Positions 52,944 through 61,884 of a stretch of DNA of 64,000 bases are shown one piece after another; position 1 is the first letter of the stretch, and each line of letters starts with the position of its first letter. A program made the translations under genes and the position numbers. This stretch comes from Rhizobium leguminosarum bv. trifolii WSM1325 (GTDB lineage Bacteria; Pseudomonadota; Alphaproteobacteria; Rhizobiales; Rhizobiaceae): the NCBI GenBank assembly GCA_000023185.1, contig CP001623.1, positions 764,925 to 828,924 on the forward strand, in the 5' to 3' direction. The notes below the pieces were generated by a model, which worked only from the letters and a program-made list of their open reading frames with translations, was not told the DNA's origin and ran no database searches.

Positions 52944-53956
52944 TCGAACCTCTGCTCAAGGTCCAAAACCTCTCCCGGCACTTCGGTAGCTCCTCTGCAC
53001 CGGTGCGTGCCGTCGACGATGTCAGCTTCGAGATTGCCAGTGGAGAGACGCTCGGCCTCGTCGGCGAAAGCGGTTGCGGCAAAACCTCGCTGGTTCGGAC
53101 GCTCTTGAAGCTTGGACCGGCAACAAGCGGCAGCGCTTTGCTTGACGGTGTGGACATTACGACAGCCAGTGGCCGGCGGCTGCATGAATTGCGCCGCAAG
53201 ATGCAGGTCGTTTTCCAGGACCCCTACCAGTCGCTCAATCCCCGCATGCGGGTCGACCGGCTGATTTCCGAACCCTGGGCGTTGCACCCCGGGGTCGTGC
53301 CCAAGAGCAACTGGCGTGAAGAGACGGTCAAGCTGCTCGAATCCGTCGGGCTGCGCGCCGAGCATGCGGAGCGTTATCCCGCGGAATTCTCAGGCGGCCA
53401 GCGGCAGCGCCTTGGCATTGCCCGCGCTCTCGCGCTCAATCCGACACTTCTTGTCTGCGACGAGCCTGTCTCGGCCCTCGACGTCTCGGTGCAGGCGCAA
53501 GTGATCAACCTGCTGGCCGGATTGAGGCGCGAGCGCAATCTGGCGATGCTGTTTGTCGCGCATGATCTCGCCGTCGTGCGGCATGTCTCGGACCGTGTGA
53601 TGGTCATGTATCTCGGCAAGATCATTGAAACGGGGCCGAAGCAATCGATCTTCAGCGCGGCGGCCCATCCCTACACGCAGGCACTGATGTCGGCGGTCCC
53701 GACACCGGATCCGAGGCGTCGTGCGCAGCGCAAGCGTATCGTTCTGCAGGGAGATCTGCCGAGCCCCGCAAATCCGCCCAGCGGATGCCGTTTTCGAACG
53801 CGTTGCTGGAAAGCGACGTCGATCTGTGCAGAACAGGAGCCTGCCCTGACCAGGCGAACGGCGGCCCCAGGTCTTCTGACCGCCTGTCATCACGCCGATC
53901 CGGAAATCGCCGACACAGCGCCTGAATTGGACACTGCATGGGTCCCCTCGCCTTGA
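52940..53956 (+). CDS. Oligopeptide-type ABC transporter ATP-binding protein, DppF-like
   Basis: A 338-residue ATPase: Walker A GESGCGKTS near residues 41-49, Q-loop FQDPYQSLNPRMRV, signature EFSGGQRQRLGIARAL, Walker B LLVCDEPVSALDVSVQAQV, and the C-terminal motif CRFRTRCWKATSIC. It is the last gene of the operon; 73 bp separate it from the convergent protease gene. Confidence 0.93.
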   Translation: MIEPLLKVQNLSRHFGSSSAPVRAVDDVSFEIASGETLGLVGESGCGKTSLVRTLLKLGPATSGSALLDGVDITTASGRRLHELRRKMQVVFQDPYQSLNPRMRVDRLISEPWALHPGVVPKSNWREETVKLLESVGLRAEHAERYPAEFSGGQRQRLGIARALALNPTLLVCDEPVSALDVSVQAQVINLLAGLRRERNLAMLFVAHDLAVVRHVSDRVMVMYLGKIIETGPKQSIFSAAAHPYTQALMSAVPTPDPRRRAQRKRIVLQGDLPSPANPPSGCRFRTRCWKATSICAEQEPALTRRTAAPGLLTACHHADPEIADTAPELDTAWVPSP

Positions 53957-54029
53957 AGGGAACTGAAGCCAGGCCCATAATGCCAAGGTGATCGCAAAGC
54001 TGCGCAACCGTTGCGCCGGTCAGCGACGA

Positions 54030-56147
54030 TTATTTTCCGTTCGTGTTTCCCGTTTGTTTTGTGGCTGCCTTTAGCCCGCCTTGCTGCAAATCCGCCTCGT
54101 CGGCAAGAATGGCGGCGGCTTCATCGAGCAGGACGTCCTTTGCGTTCTTGCGAGCATTCTCGATGGCAATATCAGCGCTCAGGCTGCGCTCGCCTGCCTC
54201 CAGACCATCATCTCCACCCGGATCCTCGCCATCGCTCACTTGCGCTCGATCCTTGAACCGTTTCTCTCGAGCCGTCGCTTCTTTGCGACGTTCCGCTTCA
54301 TTGAGGGAGATAACCCCTTTCTCGCGCTGTGCCTTGAGGTCGGCAAGGTCTTTTAACAAGCGTTGGAAATCCGGATCGCTTCCAACCCGCGCATCATGGC
54401 GGCTTTGCAATGTCGGCAGCAACGTCGAGACAGTGTCGGAGGGCGTGTAATTCGCGGGCTTGATCTGCGCCCACGGCAGCGCATTGTCATAACTGGTCTC
54501 GCCGAAGCTCGTGGGATCGGAAAGTCCCGGTAAGCTGATATCAGGCGTCACGCCGCGCAGCTGCGTCGTACCGCCGTTGACTCGGAAAAACTGGGCAATC
54601 GTCACTTTCAGCTCCCCGAACTCAGGCTTGCTGTTGCGGACGATCTGGTCAAGGTCGACGACGGTCTGAACGGTGCCCTTCCCGAAACTGGGTTCGCCGA
54701 CGATCACGCCTCGACCATAATCCTGGATGGCCGCGGCAAAAATCTCTGAAGCCGACGCCGAGCCGCGATTGATCAGGACACCCATCGGGCCTGCCCAGAC
54801 AGGCGCTGCAAGCTCAGCGCTTTTGACCTCGATCTTGCCGTCGCTGCCGCGTTGCTGAACGACCGGTCCATTGCCGATGAAGAGACCGGTCAAATCAATC
54901 GCCTCGTCCAATGAACCGCCGCCATTGTTGCGCAGGTCAATCAGAACGCTGTCGACCTTTTCTTCCTTCAGTTCGTCGAGAAGCTTGGCGACATCGCGGC
55001 TTGCGCTTTTGTAATCCTGGTCACCTTTGCGCTTGGCTTCAAAATCCTCATAGAATACCGGCAGCGTGATGATCCCGATTTTACGCGTGGCGTCGCCCGC
55101 CTTCACGGACAGCACAGTCTTCCTGGCAGCCTGCTTGTCGAGACTGATTTTATCGCGCACCAGGCTGATGACGCGATGCGTGCCATCTGCTCCGGCATCT
55201 GCCGGCAGGATATCCAGCCGCACGACGGAGTCTTTTTTTCCGCGTATCATCTGCACGACTTCATCAAGGCGCGTGCCTACCACTTCTTTGATCGCCCCAT
55301 CCTTGCCTTGACCAACGCCCGTAATGCGGTCTCCGACCGCGAGCTTGCCGGAAAGCTGCGCCGGCCCGCCAGGCACGAGCTCACGGATCGTCGTGTAGTC
55401 GTCGCGTTCCTGCAGCACGGCACCGATACCAAACAGCGAAAGCTTCATCGAGACATTGAAGTCGGCTGAAGCGGCCGCGCCGAAATAGTCCGTGTGCGGA
55501 TCGATCGACGTTGAATAGGCATCCATGAACGACTGGAAAACGTCGTCGCTTTTAAACTTGTAAGCGCGCTCGAGTATGTTCTCATAACGTTTGTCGAGCG
55601 TTTCGCGGATGGCCGCGTCGTTTTTGCCGCCGAGTTTCAACCGCAACCAGTCGCTCTTGACCCGCTTGCGCCAAAGCTCATTGCTCTCGGCTTTCGACTG
55701 CGACCACGGCGCTTTATCGCGCAGCACCGAATAATTTTCCTGCGTACTGAAATCGAAGTCCTGCTTCAGCAGGCTGCGCGCATAGTTCATGCGGTCGACA
55801 ACGCGCTGTTCATAGGCGTTGAAAATCGCAAACGGGATCTTCAAGTCCTTCCGTTCTATCGCATCGTCGATCTCGCTGCGATCGGACATGAACTTGTCGA
55901 TGTCCGCTTGCAGGAAGAGCATGCGGTCCGGATCAAGTGACTTGATGAACTGATCCATGATCCTGGCCGACAAGGCGTCGTCGAGTGGAACGGGCTTGTA
56001 GCTATACCGCGAAAGAAATTGTGCGCTCAACTCAGCGGCCTGCGCTTGTCGCTTTAGCGGCGCCAAAACAGGCGGTGATGCGACTTCAGCATATGCGGAC
56101 TGTGCAATTGCAAGAAATGCACCAAGGAAAACGTAGGCTATGCGCAT
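54030..56147 (-). CDS. prc: Tail-specific (carboxy-terminal processing) protease, S41 family
   Basis: A 705-residue periplasmic protease resembling E. coli Prc/Tsp. A Sec signal (MRIAYVFLGAFLAIAQSAYA) is followed by a helical N-terminal domain, a PDZ domain (DDYTTIRELVPGGPAQLSGKLAVGDRITGV, about 250-300) and the S41 domain. The Ser/Asp/Lys triad has the exact Prc spacing: Ser in GSASASEIF (about residue 462), Asp 11 residues later (QDYGRG) and Lys 14 after that (FGKGTVQ). A charged C-terminal domain follows. One copy of a 33-bp repeat (54397-54429) lies inside the gene without disrupting it. Confidence 0.92.
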   Translation of the reverse strand: MRIAYVFLGAFLAIAQSAYAEVASPPVLAPLKRQAQAAELSAQFLSRYSYKPVPLDDALSARIMDQFIKSLDPDRMLFLQADIDKFMSDRSEIDDAIERKDLKIPFAIFNAYEQRVVDRMNYARSLLKQDFDFSTQENYSVLRDKAPWSQSKAESNELWRKRVKSDWLRLKLGGKNDAAIRETLDKRYENILERAYKFKSDDVFQSFMDAYSTSIDPHTDYFGAAASADFNVSMKLSLFGIGAVLQERDDYTTIRELVPGGPAQLSGKLAVGDRITGVGQGKDGAIKEVVGTRLDEVVQMIRGKKDSVVRLDILPADAGADGTHRVISLVRDKISLDKQAARKTVLSVKAGDATRKIGIITLPVFYEDFEAKRKGDQDYKSASRDVAKLLDELKEEKVDSVLIDLRNNGGGSLDEAIDLTGLFIGNGPVVQQRGSDGKIEVKSAELAAPVWAGPMGVLINRGSASASEIFAAAIQDYGRGVIVGEPSFGKGTVQTVVDLDQIVRNSKPEFGELKVTIAQFFRVNGGTTQLRGVTPDISLPGLSDPTSFGETSYDNALPWAQIKPANYTPSDTVSTLLPTLQSRHDARVGSDPDFQRLLKDLADLKAQREKGVISLNEAERRKEATAREKRFKDRAQVSDGEDPGGDDGLEAGERSLSADIAIENARKNAKDVLLDEAAAILADEADLQQGGLKAATKQTGNTNGK
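54397..54429 (+). repeat. 33-bp direct repeat, right copy (inside prc)
   Basis: This copy is identical to 46677-46709 and in the same orientation, 7,720 bp apart. It encodes STLLPTLQSRH near residue 580 of the protease. The protease reading frame is intact across it, so this is the original copy. Confidence 0.85.
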
Positions 56148-56295
56148 TCAGCGTTGATCCAATTCTTGATGCCGAGTGTCGATGTGCGATCTATGTGACG
56201 CAATCATGGTTTTTTGGCAACCAAATGGCAAACGACATGGTTTGCAAAGTGGCGGAAACATATCCGCGCGTGGTCGGCGTCTCCGTAGCCGACGC

Positions 56296-56904
56296 TCAAT
56301 CCGCCTGCACGTCTTTCCAGGAATCGAATGTCGCAGCTTGACCGCGACGGCATCCGATGCGGTCGACGAGATCCCAGACGATGGCGTTCTCGATATAGAA
56401 ACGCCGCCCTGACTTGGCAATGCGAAGTCCGCGGTAGTCGGCGATAAAGCCGTTGGCCGCCACGGTATTCAACAGCCTGTCACGTTCCGCGCGATCGGGT
56501 GCCTCCGCCGAAAGGCGCGATGGCAAAGTGATGAACTCGTCCCATGAATATTCAAAACAGGCCTGGGCGGCGCGGTTTGCGTAGATAAAGCGCGGATCGG
56601 CGTCGGTATTGTGAGCAAGGACCACCGCCGGCGAGTGGTCATACAGCCATTCGGCACCCTGGCCTTCCGGCGTCAGGCGGCGTCCCACGCTTCGTTCGAA
56701 GCTTTCCGCCATCAATGCGTAAAATTCGAGATCGTAAGACAGGTCGAGTCCGGCGTCGTTGTAGTTGGCAATCATGCTGCGCATCCTGGATTGCGGCGAG
56801 AGATGTTGAACTGATGTTCTCGCTACAAAATCCTTTTGCGCTACAGAAAGCGCAAGCTCCAAATGCGACGCGGTCAAGCTGGCGACCGGGACTTCAGGCG
56901 TCAT
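56296..56904 (-). CDS. MEKHLA domain-containing protein (PAS-like)
   Basis: A 202-residue protein with a single MEKHLA/PAS-like domain: LYDHSPAVVLAHNTDADPRFIYANRAAQACFEYSWDEFITLPSRLSAE, then ERDRLLNTVAANGFIADYRGLRIAKSGRRFYIENAIVWDLVD. Stand-alone proteins of this type are common in bacteria and their role is unknown; ligand sensing is possible. The ATG at 56904 overlaps the end of the M20 gene by 11 bp, so it is the last member of that operon. Confidence 0.85.
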   Translation of the reverse strand: MTPEVPVASLTASHLELALSVAQKDFVARTSVQHLSPQSRMRSMIANYNDAGLDLSYDLEFYALMAESFERSVGRRLTPEGQGAEWLYDHSPAVVLAHNTDADPRFIYANRAAQACFEYSWDEFITLPSRLSAEAPDRAERDRLLNTVAANGFIADYRGLRIAKSGRRFYIENAIVWDLVDRIGCRRGQAATFDSWKDVQAD

Positions 56905-58084
56905 CCTGGAGGTAGCGTTCCGCGAGCCTTGCCCACATGGCTGCGCCAACCGTGAGGCTGGCATCGGCGAAATCATATTTGGGACTATGCAGGATGGCGG
57001 AATTCATGCCGTTGCCGAGACGCAGGAAGCTGCCCGGCTTGTGCTCGAGAAAGTGCGAGAAATCCTCGCTGCCGGGAATGAGCGGGCAGGTCGCGACCTT
57101 GTCTTCGCCGACCAGTTCCGCCGCGACGATCCGGGCAAAATCTGTCTCATCGGGCGAATTGACGACGACAGGATTGCCGCGATCGTAGTTGATCTCGATC
57201 GAAGCACCATGACCGTCCGATACCGAACGGGCGAGCTTGGTGATGCGTTCCTGCAGGAGGTCGCGAATGCCAGGCTCGAAGGAGCGCACGCTCAATGCGA
57301 GCTTGGCATACTCAGGAATGACATTGACGGCATCGCCGGCATGGATCGTGCCGACAGTGATGACCGCCGTCTGGGTCGGGTCGAGGTTGCGCGAGATGAT
57401 CGTCTGCAGCGAGACGACGAGGTTGCACGCCACGACCACGGGATCGATGGTCAGGTGCGGCCGCGAGGCATGGCCGCCTTTGCCCTTGATGGTAATCTCG
57501 ACGGTGTCCGACGCCGCCATCATTGGGCCGGATCGCAGCAGGATGGTGCCTTCCGGAGCGCCGGGATGGTTGTGGAGGCCGAAGATGGCGTCGAACGGGA
57601 ACCGTTCGAACAGGCCGTCGGCGATCATTGCCTGAGCGCCGCTATTCTTGCTCGCCTCTTCAGCAGGCTGGAAGATCAACGTCACCGTGCCGCTGAAGCG
57701 GCGGGTACGGGCCAGATATTCGGCGGCGCCGAGCAGCACGGTCGTGTGGCCGTCATGGCCGCAGGCGTGCATCTTGCCGGGGGTGCCGCTGGCATAGGCA
57801 AGTCCGGTTGCCTCGACGATCGGCAGCGCATCCATATCGGCGCGGATGGCGATGCCCTTGCTGCCCTTGCCGGCGCTGAGGCGGGCGACAACGCCGTGAC
57901 CGCCGACATTGCGGGTCACGTCATAACCCCAGCCTTCCAGCTTTTCCGCGACAAAACGCGCTGTTTCCGCTTCCTCGAAGGAGAGTTCCGGATGGGCATG
58001 CAGGTGCTGGCGGGTCGCCTTCAGCTCCGCCTCCATGGCTTCGAAATCGGAAAGGCGGGCATAGGCATTGTCGAGCGTGGGCAT
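56894..58084 (-). CDS. M20-family amidohydrolase (hippurate hydrolase/N-acyl-amino-acid amidohydrolase-like)
   Basis: A 396-residue cytosolic metallo-hydrolase. The metal site is visible as GKMHACGHDGHTTVLLGAAEYLA (Cys, His and His near residues 104-108), IFQPAEEASKNSGAQAMI (Glu pair), GLHNHPGAP and the late His in PLIPGSEDFSHFLEHKPG. Family members release an amino acid from N-acyl or amide conjugates. It lies 71 bp after the ATPase of an amino-acid importer, so it probably processes the imported compound. Confidence 0.9.
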   Translation of the reverse strand: MPTLDNAYARLSDFEAMEAELKATRQHLHAHPELSFEEAETARFVAEKLEGWGYDVTRNVGGHGVVARLSAGKGSKGIAIRADMDALPIVEATGLAYASGTPGKMHACGHDGHTTVLLGAAEYLARTRRFSGTVTLIFQPAEEASKNSGAQAMIADGLFERFPFDAIFGLHNHPGAPEGTILLRSGPMMAASDTVEITIKGKGGHASRPHLTIDPVVVACNLVVSLQTIISRNLDPTQTAVITVGTIHAGDAVNVIPEYAKLALSVRSFEPGIRDLLQERITKLARSVSDGHGASIEINYDRGNPVVVNSPDETDFARIVAAELVGEDKVATCPLIPGSEDFSHFLEHKPGSFLRLGNGMNSAILHSPKYDFADASLTVGAAMWARLAERYLQDDA

Positions 58085-58155
58085 GAAAACATCCAGTATT
58101 GGTCGAAAAGGACGATTGCTCCGGCCCGAGGGTCGAAGCAGCGAGCTGACACCGG

Positions 58156-58935
58156 TCAGAGAAAACGGGCGAGAAAAGCCTGGGTCCGGGGATGTTGTGG
58201 ATTGCCGATGACATCCTCGGGCTTGCCCATTTCGACGACATTGCCGCCGTCCATGAACACCACCCGATCGGCCGCCTCACGGGCGAAACCGATCTCGTGG
58301 GTCACGACGATCATCGTCAGGCCCTGTTTGGCGAGATCGCGCATGGTGGCCAGCACTTCGCCGACGAGTTCTGGGTCGAGCGCCGAAGTAGGCTCATCGA
58401 ACAGCATCAGCTTCGGCTTGTTCGCCAGGGCGCGGGCGATGGCGACGCGCTGCTGCTGGCCGCCGGAGAGCTGGCGGGGATAGCTACCCGCCTTTTCCGA
58501 TAGGCCGACCCGCTCCAAAAGCCGCATGGCGTTCTCGGTCGCGGCCTTACGACTTTCTCCGTGCACGCCGATCGGGGCCTCGACGATGTTCTGCAGCACC
58601 GTCATATGCGGATAGAGATTGAATTGCTGGAACACCATGCCAATCTTGCGCCGCTGGCTGGCGATCCCGTTGCTCGACAGCTTTTCCAGCCGGTCCTTGC
58701 GGAGACGGTAGCCGATCTGCTCGCCATCGACTTCGATAAACCCCTTATTGATCGCTTCGAGATGGTTGATGCAGCGCAGGAAGGTCGATTTTCCCGACCC
58801 GGACGGGCCGAGCACGACGACGACTTCACCCGGCATGACGTCGAGGTCGATCCCCTTCAGCACTTCGAGCTGGTCGAAGGACTTGTGGACGTTGCGGGCT
58901 CTGACGAGGGGCTTTGCAATTTCGGCACCGGTCAA
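58156..58935 (-). CDS. Polar amino-acid ABC transporter ATP-binding protein, GlnQ-like
   Basis: A 259-residue ATPase: Walker [11 protein letters not shown] near residues 38-47, signature [16 protein letters not shown], Walker [15 protein letters not shown] and switch [22 protein letters not shown]. It begins with TTG, overlapping the permease stop as TTGA; the next in-frame Met (residue 34) falls within the Walker A strand, so the TTG is required. Confidence 0.92.
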   Translation of the reverse strand: MTGAEIAKPLVRARNVHKSFDQLEVLKGIDLDVMPGEVVVVLGPSGSGKSTFLRCINHLEAINKGFIEVDGEQIGYRLRKDRLEKLSSNGIASQRRKIGMVFQQFNLYPHMTVLQNIVEAPIGVHGESRKAATENAMRLLERVGLSEKAGSYPRQLSGGQQQRVAIARALANKPKLMLFDEPTSALDPELVGEVLATMRDLAKQGLTMIVVTHEIGFAREAADRVVFMDGGNVVEMGKPEDVIGNPQHPRTQAFLARFL

Positions 58936-59861
58936 TGGCTTGCCTCCTCGGTAAGGGTCTCGGATTTGGCGGCAGCGGTGTTGTTGCGCCGTTCGCTGCG
59001 GCCGTAATAGGCCTCGATATAGCTCTGGCCGAGATTGAGGATGGAGGTGATAAGCAAGTACCAGAGGACCGCGACCAGCAGCATCGGGACGATCTCGAAG
59101 GTGCGATTATAGATCGACTGGACGGAATAGAGCAGATCGGCCATGGCGATGACGCTGACGAGCGAGGTTGCCTTGATCATGCTGATCAGCTGGTTGCCCG
59201 TCGGCGGCACGATCGATCGCATCGCCTGCGGAATGATGATCCGCCACAACGCTCTCGCCTTGGTCATGCCGAAGGCTTCCGCCGTCTCGAACTGGCCGCG
59301 ATCGACCGAGAGCAGGCCGCCACGAATGATCTCCGCCATGTAGGCCGCTTCGTTCAAGGCCAGGCCGACGATCGCCGCCGTCATCGGCGTAATCACCGAA
59401 TTGGTCTCCCAGCTGGCGAGCGTCGGGCCGAACGGAATGGCGATCGAAAGTTGGGGAAAAAGGGTCGAGAGGTTGTACCAGAAGATCAGTTGCACCAGGA
59501 GCGGCGTGCCGCGAAAGAACCAGATGAACAGCGATGCCAGTGAACGGGCGAGCCGGTCATTAGACAGCCGGGCGATCGCCAGTCCGAGGCCGAGCACGAT
59601 GCCGATGGCCATCGCGACCACCGTCAGGCCCAGGCTGACGTAAAGGCCGTTGATAACAGTCGGATCGAAGAAATAAGCCGCGACGACAGGCCAGCCGAAA
59701 TTCTCGTTGTGGGCGACGATCCACAGGAAGTTTGCGGCAATCAGGAGCACTGCCACCCACAAGAGGAGCCGGCCCGTTTGAAAGGGCTTGTGGGCATGGG
59801 CAACATCCCGGAAGTCCGCACCGCCAGACGGCGATGCGGCAGTCGTGCGGTCATTGCTCAT
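58932..59861 (-). CDS. Polar amino-acid ABC transporter permease
   Basis: A 309-residue inner-membrane permease of the His/Glu/Gln/Arg family. The first helix is [64 protein letters not shown] and the EAA loop [36 protein letters not shown] follow. It overlaps the binding-protein stop (ATGA). The binding protein, permease and ATPase form a complete importer. Confidence 0.92.
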   Translation of the reverse strand: MSNDRTTAASPSGGADFRDVAHAHKPFQTGRLLLWVAVLLIAANFLWIVAHNENFGWPVVAAYFFDPTVINGLYVSLGLTVVAMAIGIVLGLGLAIARLSNDRLARSLASLFIWFFRGTPLLVQLIFWYNLSTLFPQLSIAIPFGPTLASWETNSVITPMTAAIVGLALNEAAYMAEIIRGGLLSVDRGQFETAEAFGMTKARALWRIIIPQAMRSIVPPTGNQLISMIKATSLVSVIAMADLLYSVQSIYNRTFEIVPMLLVAVLWYLLITSILNLGQSYIEAYYGRSERRNNTAAAKSETLTEEASH

Positions 59862-60748
59862 TTCGGCAGGGCTCCACCAAGATTGAGACCGGGCTGCTTG
59901 ATCATGTTGTTCTCAAGACCCCACTTCTTCATGATGGCGGCATAGGCGCCGTTATCCATCAACGCCTTGATCGAGTCGAGCAGAACGGGGCCGATTGGCG
60001 AGCCCTTCGGCACGACGGCGCCCTGATACAGATCGTCGAAGCCATTCTTCTGGCCGACGCCGCTCAGTTCCAGCTGGCCGTTTGCCTGAGACACGAAATA
60101 GGTCAGCGGGGCCTGCGAGGAGAAAAAGGCGTCGGCGCGTTTGGAGCGGACCGCCAGGATCGAGCTCGGCTGGTCGGTATAGGACTGCACTTCGAGTGCA
60201 GCCTTGCCGTCCGTCTTGCACTTTTCGACCTGGGCCTGGATCACCTTTTCGGCGGAGCCGCCGGCCATGACAGCAATGCGATTGCCGCAGGCGCTGTCGA
60301 GCGAACCGATGGCCTTCGGATTGCCCTTTTGAACGGAGAAGACCACGTATTCCTGAACCCAATCGACGAAATCATTGGCCTCTTCACGGGTCTTGAAGTC
60401 ACCGATCGGGCCGAAGGCGAACTGGTATCGGCCGGAATTGATGCCGGCGAGCAATGCGGTCAGTCCACTGACGGTTTCGTGCTCGATCTCGACGCCGAGC
60501 ATCTGGCCGATCGCATCGGTCAGGTCGGCGCTGGCGCCGGTGAGTTTCGTGCCGGTGACGATCTCATAGGGCGGAAAGGAACCGTTGTTGACGGAGATCA
60601 TCTTGCCGTCCGTGCGGATCTTTTCCGGCAGGCGGGCGCGAAGCGCGTCGTTGACGGTCTGCTTTGGCACGACCGCCTCCTCAGCGAAGACCGAAGTTGT
60701 CATCATTAGACCCAGCAGGGCGGCGGAAGCGATCAGTTTCGAATGCAT
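59858..60748 (-). CDS. Polar amino-acid ABC transporter substrate-binding protein
   Basis: A 296-residue periplasmic binding protein of family 3. The Sec signal MHSKLIASAALLGLMMTTSVFAEE is cleaved near VFA-EE. The mature part has MISVNNGSFPPYEIVTGTKLTGASADLTDAIGQML, VGIAVMAGGSAEKVIQAQVEKC-like segments and a pair of cysteines. The ligand is unknown, but the operon adds an amidohydrolase and a PhtD-like protein, so a conjugated amino acid or aromatic amide is plausible. Confidence 0.9.
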   Translation of the reverse strand: MHSKLIASAALLGLMMTTSVFAEEAVVPKQTVNDALRARLPEKIRTDGKMISVNNGSFPPYEIVTGTKLTGASADLTDAIGQMLGVEIEHETVSGLTALLAGINSGRYQFAFGPIGDFKTREEANDFVDWVQEYVVFSVQKGNPKAIGSLDSACGNRIAVMAGGSAEKVIQAQVEKCKTDGKAALEVQSYTDQPSSILAVRSKRADAFFSSQAPLTYFVSQANGQLELSGVGQKNGFDDLYQGAVVPKGSPIGPVLLDSIKALMDNGAYAAIMKKWGLENNMIKQPGLNLGGALPK

Positions 60749-60823
60749 GTCATTCCCCTTTTTTTGGTTTGCGAAAATGGTGGTTCAACGATGAGGCCTG
60801 CGAAGAGTTTCCCCAGGCCTTGG

Positions 60824-61786
60824 TCATCGCGCCTCGGCGTGCCACGGAAACAGATCGGCGGGCGTCAAAAGGCGCGGCATGATTTTCTGTTCGTAAAGTT
60901 CTTCGGCAAAATCGGCGATCATTGCCTCGTTCTCGGCAAGCCCGCTGACGTTCCAGCTTGGCGGCAGGTCGGCCGCGCAGCGGCGCAGTTCGTCGATCAT
61001 CCAGGGCGTGGTGTCGGCGTATTTCTCACGCTTTTCCAGCCACAGACGCTGGGACTCGTCGATCAGCTCGCTGAGTTCATCCATGATCCAGGGATTCTCC
61101 CTGACGATATCAGCCTTGAAGCCGATCAGATGCATGCCCGGGATATAGCCAACCTCGTGGAAGTAGGTGACCTCAGCGGCGCGGAAATCATCCAGCACCT
61201 GGCGGAGCGGCGATTCCTGATCGAAGAAACCCTTCGGCATGAAAGGCGTGAACACGGCATCGAGCCCGCCATCCAGCAGCAGATCGACCATCGGACGCTC
61301 GCCGGGAGCAGCCTCGATACGGCCGGGCCGTCCAAAACCATCGAGCCGGTCGGCGATCGGATGAGCTTCCGTCAGGCGCCCGGCATACCACATGGCATCC
61401 TCGACGCCGACGCCTTCCCGGCGCAACGCAGCACGGGTCCAGGTGTTTCCGGAATCGCGCCAGCCGGTCACGCCGATGTTCTTGCCGGCCAGATCGGAGA
61501 GCTTGCAGATCGGACTATCCTTGGTGGTGATGATGCAGCGATGGCGGAAGCCGCGCATGATGAAGTTCGGCATGCCCAGAACCCGATCATCGCCATCATG
61601 ACGCATCTGCGAATAGCGGCTGAAGGACATTTCCGCGGCGTCATGCGCCGCATCATCGGCGAGGCTGGAGACCAGCGTGCCGACGCGATCCACTTTGATA
61701 TCGAGGCGGGAAGAACTGACATCTCCGAGGACGAGCGGTGTCATGTAATCCCAGTCCCGGAGGGCGATGCGAAGCGTCACAGGCAT
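60824..61786 (-). CDS. PhtD-like protein (4,5-dihydroxyphthalate decarboxylase/binding-protein-like fold)
   Basis: A 320-residue protein with a periplasmic-binding-protein-like fold and no signal peptide, so it is probably cytosolic. LRIALRDWDYMTPLVLGDV, SFSRYSQMRHDGDDRVLGMPNFIMRGFRHRCIITT and DLAGKNIGVTGWRDSGNTWTRAALRREGV recall PhtD, which decarboxylates 4,5-dihydroxyphthalate. The ATG at 61786 is preferred over a GTG at 61798. It heads the operon with an amino-acid importer and an M20 amidohydrolase and diverges from a MocR regulator. The reaction is inferred from family resemblance only. Confidence 0.72.
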   Translation of the reverse strand: MPVTLRIALRDWDYMTPLVLGDVSSSRLDIKVDRVGTLVSSLADDAAHDAAEMSFSRYSQMRHDGDDRVLGMPNFIMRGFRHRCIITTKDSPICKLSDLAGKNIGVTGWRDSGNTWTRAALRREGVGVEDAMWYAGRLTEAHPIADRLDGFGRPGRIEAAPGERPMVDLLLDGGLDAVFTPFMPKGFFDQESPLRQVLDDFRAAEVTYFHEVGYIPGMHLIGFKADIVRENPWIMDELSELIDESQRLWLEKREKYADTTPWMIDELRRCAADLPPSWNVSGLAENEAMIADFAEELYEQKIMPRLLTPADLFPWHAEAR

Positions 61787-61884
61787 GCAAAAACTCACAA
61801 AATTGCTCGACGAGCGGCAAATTAAAGTTCAAAATGCATAGTACAAATGTTATTACGTTATTGAACATTTAAAGTGAGAGAAAA

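Noticed and set aside
54002..54016. Hairpin GCGCAA-CCG-TTGCGC between the DppF-like and protease genes
   Set aside because: A short stem without a T-run; it may be chance in GC-rich DNA.
56987..58483. 498-codon plus-strand frame
   Set aside because: It is antisense to the M20 amidohydrolase and GlnQ-like genes, both with intact motifs.
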